NCBI RefSeq assembly: GCF_016722925.1
Contig: NZ_JAEQNC010000004.1
Coordinates: 248,001-312,000, forward strand
Origin: Phytoamicus setariae
Lineage (GTDB): Bacteria > Pseudomonadota > Alphaproteobacteria > Rhizobiales > Rhizobiaceae
DNA: 64,000 nt
Reading direction: 5' to 3'
Position 1 is the stretch's first letter. Each line of letters opens with the position of its first letter. A program made the position numbers and the translations under genes. Shown one piece after another: positions 55,893 to 63,510 of the stretch. The notes under the pieces are model-generated. The model searched no databases. It worked only from the letters and a program-made list of their open reading frames with translations, and was not told the DNA's origin.

Positions 55893-57254
55893 ATGACTAC
55901 ACCGAATGCCGTATTGTCCAATCTTGGCGCCATCGACGCCGCTCATCACATTCATCCCTTCTCCGACATGAAGAAGCTGAATGCGGCCGGCACGCGTATC
56001 ATCCAGCGTGGCGAGGGCTCACATATCTTTGACAATCACGGCAAGAAGTATCTCGACGCCTTTGCCGGCCTGTGGTGCGTCAACATCGGCTACGGCCGTC
56101 GCGAAATCGCCGACGCCGTTTTTGCGCAGATGAACGAATTGCCCTACTACAACTGTTTCTTCGGCACCACGACGCCGCCGACCACGTTGCTGGCCGAAAA
56201 GATCGTTGCCCATGCCGGACCGAATATCAACCACGTCTTCTTCACCAATTCCGGTTCCGAGGCGACTGACACCTGGTTCCGCATGGCGCGTGTCTACTGG
56301 GCCCATCTCGGCAAACCGACCAAGACGATGGTGATCGGCCGCAGAAATGGCTATCACGGCTCGACCGTGGCCGGCGCCAGCCTCGGCGGCATGAAATACA
56401 TGCATGAGCAGGGCGCGCTGCCGATCGAGGGCATCCATCATATCGGCCAGCCCTACTGGTATGCCGAGGGCGGAGATCTCACACCGGCCGAATTCGGCCT
56501 CAAGGTCGCGCGCGAACTCGAAGCCAAGATCGACGAGCTGGGCGAAGACAATGTCGCCGCTTTCGTCGCCGAGCCGATCCAGGGCGCCGGCGGCGTGATC
56601 GTGCCGCCGGAAACCTATTGGCCCGAGATCAAGCGCATCTGTGCCGCCCGTAACATCCTGCTGGTTGCCGACGAAGTGATCTGCGGATTCGGCCGCACCG
56701 GCAGCTGGTTCGGCCATCAGCATTTCGGTTTCGAGCCGGACCTCGCGCCTGTGGCCAAGGGCCTGTCTTCAGGTTACCTGCCGGTCGGCGGTGTGCTGGT
56801 CAGCGACAGGGTTGCCAAGGTCATCACGTCCACCGACTTCAACCACGGCTACACCTACTCCGGCCATCCGGTCTGCGCAGTGGCGGCTATCGAGAACCTG
56901 CGCATTCTCGAAGAGGAAAAGCTCGTCGAGCGCGTCCGCGACGATATCGGCCCGTATTTCGCCAAGTCCTGGTCGAGCCTTCTCGATCACGACATGATCG
57001 GTGAAGCCCAGTCCGTCGGCCTGATGGGCGGCCTGCAGATGGCCTTCGACAAGAAGACCCGCCAGCGGTTTGAAAAACCCGACGATGTCGGCACCTGGGT
57101 GCGCAACAAGTGCATCGAGGCCGGCCTGATCATGCGCGCCACCGGCGACCGCATGCTCGCCTCCCCGCCGCTGATCATCACCCACGAGGAAGTGGATTTC
57201 ATGACGAGCACGCTGCGCACAGCGCTCGACGCGGCGTGGAAAGAACTGAAATAA
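55893..57254 (+). CDS. spuC: Class III aminotransferase (putrescine/polyamine-pyruvate, SpuC type)
   Basis: A 453-residue PLP enzyme starting MTTPNAVLSNLGAIDAAHHI; AGGGG lies upstream of this ATG, and the frame open for 22 codons before it looks non-coding. PLP-binding elements: FFTNSGSEATDTWFRMAR, RNGYHGSTVAGAS, ADEVICGFGRTG and the Schiff-base Lys in VAKGLSSGYLPVGG. The N-terminal LGAIDAAHHIHPFSDMKKL matches SpuC-like putrescine aminotransferases. It is divergent from the glutamate-polyamine ligase gene. beta-Alanine or other omega-amine substrates are possible. Confidence 0.88.
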   Translation: MTTPNAVLSNLGAIDAAHHIHPFSDMKKLNAAGTRIIQRGEGSHIFDNHGKKYLDAFAGLWCVNIGYGRREIADAVFAQMNELPYYNCFFGTTTPPTTLLAEKIVAHAGPNINHVFFTNSGSEATDTWFRMARVYWAHLGKPTKTMVIGRRNGYHGSTVAGASLGGMKYMHEQGALPIEGIHHIGQPYWYAEGGDLTPAEFGLKVARELEAKIDELGEDNVAAFVAEPIQGAGGVIVPPETYWPEIKRICAARNILLVADEVICGFGRTGSWFGHQHFGFEPDLAPVAKGLSSGYLPVGGVLVSDRVAKVITSTDFNHGYTYSGHPVCAVAAIENLRILEEEKLVERVRDDIGPYFAKSWSSLLDHDMIGEAQSVGLMGGLQMAFDKKTRQRFEKPDDVGTWVRNKCIEAGLIMRATGDRMLASPPLIITHEEVDFMTSTLRTALDAAWKELK

Positions 57255-57310
57255 GACTGTCATAGTCGCAGTTTAATAAGCTCCCCCATGGGCTTCTTGA
57301 TAGCTTTTAT

Positions 57311-57345
57311 CGAACGATCCGGCGCATATCGCGCCGGATCGTTCG
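57311..57345. terminator. Perfect 15-bp hairpin after the aminotransferase gene
   Basis: CGAACGATCCGGCGC (57311-57325) and GCGCCGGATCGTTCG (57331-57345) are exact inverse complements around a 5-base loop. It lies 57 bases after the aminotransferase stop and 40 bases before the phosphodiesterase start. There is no T-run, so it may be a REP-like or message-protecting element rather than a classic terminator. A related hairpin lies at 58248-58283. Confidence 0.6.
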
Positions 57346-57384
57346 CAGTCCTACGATTATCGAATTGCCGCCTGGGAGCCTCGC

Positions 57385-58191
57385 ATGAAATTTATTCACT
57401 TTACCGACCTGCACCTCGTTGCGCCGGGCGCAAAACTCTGGGGTCTCGACCCCTCGGCAAATCTTCGTGCATGTCTTGACGATATTGCAAAGCATCACCC
57501 GGACGCAGAATTTTGCGCCATCACCGGCGACCTGACTGAACGGGGCGACACGGAAGTCTACAGCTTTCTGTCACAGACGCTCGCCGCCTTTGCGCTGCCA
57601 ACCCACGTCATCCTCGGCAACCACGACGACCGCGACAACTTCAAGACCGCCAATCCGGACCATCCAGTAGACCATGCTGGTTTTGTCCAGCATGCGATCG
57701 AGAAGGACGGGCGCGTGTTCCTGTTTCTCGATACGCTCAAGGGCCCACCCTCGTCGGCCGGACTCTATGACGCGCCACGCCGGGAGTGGCTGAAATCCGA
57801 GCTGGAAAAGGCTGCGGGCAAGCCGGTCTATCTGTTCATGCATCATCCGCCGTTTGCCATCGCCCATCCCCTGATGGACCTGATCATGCTTGATGATCCG
57901 GAAGATTTCGCCGCCCTGCTGAAGGGCCACGATGTCAGGCACATCTTCTTCGGCCACGGCCATCGCGCCGTCAGCGGCACCTGGCGCGGCATCAGCTTCT
58001 CGGCGCTGCCGTCGCTCAACCACCAGCTACCGCTTGTCGGCGGATCGGTGCAGACGGTCTATAGTGTCGAACCGCTGGCCTATTCGGTCGTCCACATCAC
58101 CGATGACGGCATCATCATCCACAACGACGCCTTCCTCGACCGGCAACCGGCGGCGATGGCAGCCGATGCCGAACGCGGCAATTGGTATTGA
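57385..58191 (+). CDS. Calcineurin-like metallophosphodiesterase (GpdQ/CpdA type)
   Basis: A 268-residue cytoplasmic dinuclear metallohydrolase with all standard motifs in order: FTDLHLV (D-x-H), TGDLTERGD (G-D), LGNHDDRDNF (G-N-H-D), FMHHPPFAI (H) and FGHGHRAVSG (G-H-x-H). It resembles the glycerophosphodiesterase GpdQ along its length and lacks obvious extra domains. Substrate could be a glycerophosphodiester or cyclic nucleotide. It stands alone between two hairpins, next to a convergent GlcD-like gene, so its link to the polyamine genes is doubtful. Confidence 0.9.
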   Translation: MKFIHFTDLHLVAPGAKLWGLDPSANLRACLDDIAKHHPDAEFCAITGDLTERGDTEVYSFLSQTLAAFALPTHVILGNHDDRDNFKTANPDHPVDHAGFVQHAIEKDGRVFLFLDTLKGPPSSAGLYDAPRREWLKSELEKAAGKPVYLFMHHPPFAIAHPLMDLIMLDDPEDFAALLKGHDVRHIFFGHGHRAVSGTWRGISFSALPSLNHQLPLVGGSVQTVYSVEPLAYSVVHITDDGIIIHNDAFLDRQPAAMAADAERGNWY

Positions 58192-58247
58192 ATCACCATG
58201 GGCCTTGATGGACCGGGGAGCCGATGCGGCTTCGGCGTTCGAACGCT

Positions 58248-58283
58248 AACGATCATCCGGCACTATTGCGCCGGATGATCGTT
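58248..58283. terminator. Hairpin between the convergent phosphodiesterase and GlcD-like genes
   Basis: AACGATCATCCGGC (58248-58261) pairs exactly with GCCGGATGATCGTT (58270-58283) around an 8-base loop. Its position between two convergent genes fits a bidirectional terminator, though no T-run is seen. It shares the AACGATC and CCGGC blocks with the hairpin at 57311-57345. Confidence 0.6.
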
Positions 58284-58299
58284 CTTGCGATACCGTCAT

Positions 58300-59661
58300 T
58301 CAAGCGACCGGCAGAACCTTTCCGGGATTCATGATCCCGTTCGGATCCAGCGCCGCCTTGATCCGCCGCATCAAGTCCAGCTCCTCGGCACTGCGCGAAT
58401 AGGGCAAATAGTCACGTTTCAAGGTGCCGATGCCATGCTCGGCCGAGATCGAACCCTGATACTGGCGGACATGCTCGTAGACCACGGTATCGATGCGATG
58501 CTCGGTAGCTTCGTCGATCTCTCCTGCCGACGCACAAAGGTGGATATTGCTGTCGGCGACGTGACCGAAGACCGACACATGGATGCCAGGAAACTCCTGC
58601 TCCAGCGACGCGGTCACCTCGGTGGCAAATTGATCAAGCACTCCGATCGGCAGGCTGACGTCGAAGTTGATCAGCCGCGGCAGGCTGTCGAATGTCGCGC
58701 CTTCGCGGACCTTCCAGAACCGTTCGCGATCCTTTTCGGATTGGGCGATCAGCGCATCCGATATCAGCTCCTTCTCGAACATTTCGCCGAGAAACGCTTC
58801 GAAAGCCTCGTCGCTGCCGCCGGATTGCTCGATGATGACAGTGAAGGGATAGTCCGCCTCGAAGAAGCTCAACCCTTCGCCTTCGCGGCTGAAACGGAAG
58901 TAGGCTTCCCACATCAGTTCGAACGCTGAAAGTCCGCTCAAACCCTTGCGCGCTTCGTGCAACAGCGCAAGCACATCCTCGAAGCGGTTCAAACCGCACA
59001 AGGCCGTTGCCCGCCCATCCGGCAGTGGCTTCAGCTTCAGCACGGCGCGGGTGATGATGCCGAGCGTGCCCTCCGAGCCGATAAACAACTGCTTGAGGTC
59101 ATAGCCGGTATTGTTCTTCTGCATGCGGTTGAGCGAGGAAATCACCGTGCCATCGGCCAGCACTGCCTCCAGCCCCAGCACGTTGTCGCGGGTGACGCCA
59201 TGGGTGATGACCCGGATGCCGCCGGCATTGGTGGAAAGATTGCCGCCGATCTGGCAGGAACCGCGCGCTCCGAGATCGATCGGCAACAGGAAGCCAGCCT
59301 CTTCGGCCGCCTTTTGCGCGACTTCCAGCACGGTTCCGGCAAAAGCCGTCATCGTACCGGCAGCGGCATCGATATCCTCGATACCCGCGAGACGATCGAG
59401 CGAGATCACCACATCGCCGGAACGCGGGTTTGCCCCGCCGGCCAGCCCGGTCATGCCGCCTTGCGGCACGACCGCCTGCCCATGCGCATTGCAGATCCGA
59501 AGCGCGGTCGCCACCTGCTGGACGGTCGTCGGTCGGATGACCGCAAGCGGCAGGTGCTTGCCCGACAAACTCTGGTCGCTGCGCGACTTCTCGGGAATCC
59601 GGTCGCCGGCAAGCACGATCGCTTCGCCAAGCTCCGCAGTTAGGGCGTTAACCACAGTCAC
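58300..59661 (-). CDS. FAD-linked 2-hydroxyacid dehydrogenase (GlcD-like)
   Basis: A 453-residue vanillyl-alcohol-oxidase-fold flavoprotein. The FAD domain has VVPQGGMTGLAGGANPRSGD and LSTNAGGIRVITHGVTRDNVLG; the C-terminal cap has VFGHVADSNIHL and SISAEHGIGTLKRDYL. The family (GlcD, D-lactate and D-2-hydroxyglutarate dehydrogenases) oxidises D-2-hydroxyacids. The start is GTG at 59661, sharing a GTGA overlap with the stop of the upstream FMN-dependent gene; the open frame before it is inside that gene. It is the last gene of the four-gene operon. Confidence 0.9.
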   Translation of the reverse strand: MTVVNALTAELGEAIVLAGDRIPEKSRSDQSLSGKHLPLAVIRPTTVQQVATALRICNAHGQAVVPQGGMTGLAGGANPRSGDVVISLDRLAGIEDIDAAAGTMTAFAGTVLEVAQKAAEEAGFLLPIDLGARGSCQIGGNLSTNAGGIRVITHGVTRDNVLGLEAVLADGTVISSLNRMQKNNTGYDLKQLFIGSEGTLGIITRAVLKLKPLPDGRATALCGLNRFEDVLALLHEARKGLSGLSAFELMWEAYFRFSREGEGLSFFEADYPFTVIIEQSGGSDEAFEAFLGEMFEKELISDALIAQSEKDRERFWKVREGATFDSLPRLINFDVSLPIGVLDQFATEVTASLEQEFPGIHVSVFGHVADSNIHLCASAGEIDEATEHRIDTVVYEHVRQYQGSISAEHGIGTLKRDYLPYSRSAEELDLMRRIKAALDPNGIMNPGKVLPVA

Positions 59662-60842
59662 GGCTTGATAACTCCAAATGGATTGACATGCAGGAACTCT
59701 GCAAGATCGCTGAGCCGCTCGCAACCCATCTGCGCCATGGTCAGCGTCAACTCCTGCTTCAATACGTCGATCAGGTGCGCGGGGCCGGGATCGCCGATCG
59801 CGGCGGAGGCAAAGATGAACGGGCGGCCCATAAACACATAGTCGGCGCCGAGCGCGAGCATCCGGGCAACATCGAGGCCGGAACGCACGCCCCCATCGAC
59901 CATGACGATCGCATCCTTGCCGAGACGCTGGCGAATTGCCGGCAACATCGAGACGGAGGATGGCGCCGCATCGAGCTGACGGCCGCCATGATTGGAAACC
60001 ACGATGCCATCGGCGCCGAGCGCAACGTAGGCTGCGGCCTCCTCCGGATCGAGAACGCCCTTGACCACGATCTTGCCGGGCCATTGGTCGCGAATGCGCT
60101 TGAAGCGCTCGGAAGTGATGTGACCGGCCAGCAGCCCGCCGAGGAACTCTCCGAACTCCTTGATCGACAGGCCTTTCGGCGCATAGGGCTCAAGGTTTTC
60201 AAAGTGCGGAATACCGTGCTTCGCCAACCGCGCCAGCCAGTGCGGCCGCGCCAGCATGTGCAGTCCCGTCCGCAATCCCAGTTCGGGCGGCACCGACAGG
60301 CCGTTGCGGATGTCGCGGTCCCGGCGGGTGGAGGATGGAATATCGACCGTGACCACAAGCACATCGTAGCCGGTGCGCTTGGCCCGGTCGATCATGTCGG
60401 CTTCGATCTTGGCATCGTTGGGCGCGTAGAGCTGGAACCAGCCGACCGGCCCGGAATGCACCTTCATCTTTTCCAGGCTCTGGGTCGCATGTGTCGACAG
60501 CACATGCACGACGTTGTGGGTCCGCGCCGCCTTGGCGATCGGCGGCTCACAACCAGGCCACTGCAATCCGGCCAGCCCCACAGGCGCGACCCCGAAAGGA
60601 GCCGCGTACTGCTGGCCGAAGATTTTGGTGGAAATATCCGGTGCGCCCGCGTCGCTGAGGTAGCGGGGCATGAACTGCACCTGCTGGAGATCGTCGGCAT
60701 TGCGCCGGACATTTTCCTCCAGGCCGATGCCGCCGGTCATGTATTCCCATGCGAAGCCCGGTATGCGCCACCGGGCTTTCGCTTTCATGTAGGGGATCGA
60801 TGGAAACCGCTTTGGTATTTTAGCCAGTGATCCGCCGTGCAT
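59658..60842 (-). CDS. FMN-dependent L-2-hydroxyacid dehydrogenase (LldD/glycolate-oxidase family)
   Basis: A 394-residue (beta/alpha)8 flavoprotein. Family signatures: FGVAPVGLAGLQWPG, VVTVDIPSSTRRDRDIRNG, IVVKGVLDPEEAAAYVALGA and the active-site His-x-x-Arg in VVSNHGGRQLDAAPSS, followed by MVDGGVRSGLDVARMLALGA. It oxidises an L-2-hydroxyacid to the keto acid. The ATG has AAGAGGAAAG upstream and lies 20 bases after the DDAH-like gene. It is coupled to the GlcD-like gene by a GTGA overlap. Confidence 0.91.
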   Translation of the reverse strand: MHGGSLAKIPKRFPSIPYMKAKARWRIPGFAWEYMTGGIGLEENVRRNADDLQQVQFMPRYLSDAGAPDISTKIFGQQYAAPFGVAPVGLAGLQWPGCEPPIAKAARTHNVVHVLSTHATQSLEKMKVHSGPVGWFQLYAPNDAKIEADMIDRAKRTGYDVLVVTVDIPSSTRRDRDIRNGLSVPPELGLRTGLHMLARPHWLARLAKHGIPHFENLEPYAPKGLSIKEFGEFLGGLLAGHITSERFKRIRDQWPGKIVVKGVLDPEEAAAYVALGADGIVVSNHGGRQLDAAPSSVSMLPAIRQRLGKDAIVMVDGGVRSGLDVARMLALGADYVFMGRPFIFASAAIGDPGPAHLIDVLKQELTLTMAQMGCERLSDLAEFLHVNPFGVIKP

Positions 60843-60862
60843 GCACTTTCCTCTTGATGCCT

Positions 60863-61786
60863 TTATGCCGCCTCGCGGCGCAGCGCCTGCGCCATGCAGT
60901 GGATGCCGCCGCCGGTCTTGGAGATTTCGGCGGTATCGACAGCCGCAACCTCGAAACCGCGTGCCTTCAGCTGTTCGATCAGCGTCTTGCTTGCGGTCGG
61001 CGCGATGATCTTGCTGTTGCCGAGCGACATGAAATTGCAGCCCAACGCCATCGTATCCTGGAACGGAACGTTGACGATATCGTGCCCCTTGCCCTTCAGC
61101 CAGGTTACGATTGCCGGATCGGTGCAGTCAAGGCAGACGGCCGTCAGCTTGTCGGCAATCGGCACCACCATCAGGTCGATATGCACATAATATTCATCGA
61201 TGAAGGCAAGCCGTGTTTCCCAGCCTTCCTTGTCGAACCATTCCTTGACCTGGCGGGCGCCGTCTTCATTGGTGCGGGCGCCACCGCAGCCGATCAACAC
61301 CACGCCATCCTCGATAACGTTGAAATCGCCGCCTTCGAAGGTTCCGGCGGTGACCATGTCGTAGATCGGAATGCCGAGCTTTTCAAAGGTGCGGATCGCC
61401 GCGTAGTTTTCGCCACGGCGCCAGGGCTGCGACATGGCGGTGATGATCATGCCATAGGGCGTCATGACGGCGGAATCGCGCGAATAGACCTGCATCGGCA
61501 GTTCGGGCGTCGGCTCATGCCAATGCACACGCACGCCGAAATGCTCATAAGCCGAGACAAGTTCCTTGTGCTGGGCTTGTGCAGTCTGGATGTTGCAGGG
61601 ATTTTCCCTGAGGTGCTTGCGCGACAGCGATGAGGTGGCGAGATGGCGCAGATAAGCCGGCGAGCCGAGCAGGACGTCGGTCAGCTTGTCGGTCTCATTG
61701 GCGAAACCCCAATGCTTCAGGCGTTCGGTCTTGCCCTTGAGGTTGCGGCGCTGCAGGGAAAACGGTTCATTGAAAGTCGTCGTCAT
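60863..61786 (-). CDS. Amidinotransferase/DDAH-superfamily hydrolase
   Basis: A 307-residue guanidino-group-modifying enzyme. Key elements: SRDSAVMTPYGMIIT, GTFEGGDFNVIEDGVV (substrate-binding Glu and Asp), DEYYVHIDLMVVP (catalytic His) and the C-terminal nucleophile in TGGGIHCMAQALRRE. This superfamily includes dimethylargininase, arginine deiminase and amidinotransferases, so the substrate should carry a guanidine or similar group. The start MTTTFNEPF is chosen for its GGAGA site; the frame is open 12 codons further. It lies 17 bases after the M20 hydrolase gene. Confidence 0.87.
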   Translation of the reverse strand: MTTTFNEPFSLQRRNLKGKTERLKHWGFANETDKLTDVLLGSPAYLRHLATSSLSRKHLRENPCNIQTAQAQHKELVSAYEHFGVRVHWHEPTPELPMQVYSRDSAVMTPYGMIITAMSQPWRRGENYAAIRTFEKLGIPIYDMVTAGTFEGGDFNVIEDGVVLIGCGGARTNEDGARQVKEWFDKEGWETRLAFIDEYYVHIDLMVVPIADKLTAVCLDCTDPAIVTWLKGKGHDIVNVPFQDTMALGCNFMSLGNSKIIAPTASKTLIEQLKARGFEVAAVDTAEISKTGGGIHCMAQALRREAA

Positions 61787-61803
61787 CGAGATATCTCCAA
61801 CGT

Positions 61804-63375
61804 TTAGAATGAGGGAATCCACCAGTCGCGACCACGCGGCGTGGTCACATATTCAGGCCAGCGGAAGTTGATCGGCGGGTCGTAATCGCAAAGCGGCGCA
61901 ATCCATTTGCTTCCACCCACACCGCCGCCGGTCCGGGTCTTGAACTCGTCCATCGCCGCGTTGCGGGCAACTTCATCCTCGAGCAGGCGCAATGCCGACG
62001 AAGCCAAAACCTTGGCGGCCGTCGTCACCATCGGGTCGATGGTCGCAGGAATACCGCCGAGCGCATTCATTACCCAGTTGGGGTAACGATAGCCCGAAGG
62101 GGCCTTGAGCGCCGGACGGGCGATGTAGAAACGGGCCAGCGGTGCATGCCAGGACATGTCGGTATAGTCGTCCGATGTCGAGTTGCGCTGCGACGGCGGC
62201 AGATCATTCCGCAGAATCGCCTCGGCGGCTTCCGGGTCGATCAACCGCTCGAGCTCGTCGATGAACGGATTGTCCATCGGTTCAAGGCCGAGATTGGTCT
62301 GGATCTCGCGGGCGACGGAACGAGCCCTCTCATCCCAGGTCGGCGCGCCGACGTCGCGCATCGAATCCCACACGACATTGGCCATGGCGTGATTGGCAAG
62401 GCCGGGACGCGACTTGCACACCCAGTGGCGTTCCCAGCGGCAACCGGTCATGTCGGCAGCGGCCTGGGCATTGCGGTCGAACACCGCCGTCACCTGCTCG
62501 GCCATCTCGATCGTCGGCACACGCATCATGTACTGGATTTCGGCGAGACCGGCCGGCAGATTGTCTGCCGTCGCCTGCCCTGCCGTCAGGAAGGCTTCGC
62601 TGATCGACCAGCCGCCCTGGTGCGGCAGCATGGAATCGCGCAGCGCCTTGGAAGCATTGTACATTGTCATTAACGCATCGTTGGCGCCTGGCGCCCGCAC
62701 GGCGGAATGCGACTGCGGGATCGGCGCACCGTCGTGACGGCCCCAATTCTCAGGCTGATCACAGATGAACCGGTAGATCATCGAATAGGCCGCGCCGCAA
62801 TGTGTCTCCCAGCGGACAGTATTGCACATCGGCAGCATGTAGAACGGATGAAACGACAGCATTGCATCCAGCCCGTCATAATACCCCTTGGCGGCATGGA
62901 TCGGCTTGGAGCCGCGCACCTTTTCCGCTGGCTCACCGGTGAAGCGCAACGTGCCCTTGATGCCATGGTGCTCCATGGCTGCCTTGGTGGCGAGCAGCCC
63001 GCCAAGGCCGGCCAGCCCTAGCCCGGAATGCGGATCCGTATGCCCGCCGGCATGTATGGAAAGACCTTTGCGCGGCTCGCTTTTCGTGGACGCTGCCTGG
63101 CAATTGCCGGGCACCGCATCATATTCCGCATACATGCCGATCGAAGGGCCGGCACCATTGGTCCAGTGCGCGGCAAAAGCGGTCGGCATACCGGCCGAGC
63201 CTTCCTCCACGGAAAAACCGTTCGCACGCAATGTCTTCACATACCAGTCGGCCGATTGGTATTCGCGCCAGGCGGTTTCGCCGAAATCGAAAATCTTGGC
63301 GGTCCAATCGGACAGATCCTGCCGGATGCTGTCGACATGGTTGCTGGCAAAAACCTGCGCGGCCGAATGGGACAT
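61804..63375 (-). CDS. M20-family amidohydrolase (AbgB-like)
   Basis: A 523-residue metallopeptidase-fold protein. YAEYDAVPG, SIHAGGHTDPHSGLGLAG (metal-site His/Asp region), FTGEPAEKVRGSKPIH (catalytic Glu) and the C-terminal TGGGVGGSKWIAPLCDY are features of the AbgB/aminoacylase branch of M20. These enzymes hydrolyse N-acyl amino acids or similar amides in the cytoplasm. It is the first gene of the operon with the DDAH-like and the two 2-hydroxyacid dehydrogenase genes, divergent from the LysR gene. Confidence 0.88.
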   Translation of the reverse strand: MSHSAAQVFASNHVDSIRQDLSDWTAKIFDFGETAWREYQSADWYVKTLRANGFSVEEGSAGMPTAFAAHWTNGAGPSIGMYAEYDAVPGNCQAASTKSEPRKGLSIHAGGHTDPHSGLGLAGLGGLLATKAAMEHHGIKGTLRFTGEPAEKVRGSKPIHAAKGYYDGLDAMLSFHPFYMLPMCNTVRWETHCGAAYSMIYRFICDQPENWGRHDGAPIPQSHSAVRAPGANDALMTMYNASKALRDSMLPHQGGWSISEAFLTAGQATADNLPAGLAEIQYMMRVPTIEMAEQVTAVFDRNAQAAADMTGCRWERHWVCKSRPGLANHAMANVVWDSMRDVGAPTWDERARSVAREIQTNLGLEPMDNPFIDELERLIDPEAAEAILRNDLPPSQRNSTSDDYTDMSWHAPLARFYIARPALKAPSGYRYPNWVMNALGGIPATIDPMVTTAAKVLASSALRLLEDEVARNAAMDEFKTRTGGGVGGSKWIAPLCDYDPPINFRWPEYVTTPRGRDWWIPSF

Positions 63376-63510
63376 TGCAATTCTCCTTTATGCGGCCAGT
63401 GAAACCCAGTTCGAAAATTTGAAAAAGTGAAATATTTTCCACGGACCGGCAAATTTTGTTCACCATTGCCCAATTTGTGGGTAGGGTTTGCAGCCTTGGG
63501 GGAGCAGACA
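63376..63510. promoter_or_regulatory. Divergent promoter region between the M20 operon and the LysR gene
   Basis: 135 bases, AT-rich in the middle. TTCGAAAATTTGAA (63410-63423) is an imperfect inverted repeat with the T-N11-A spacing expected of a LysR-type site. GGGGGAGC lies just before the LysR start. No confident -10/-35 pair was picked. Confidence 0.45.
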
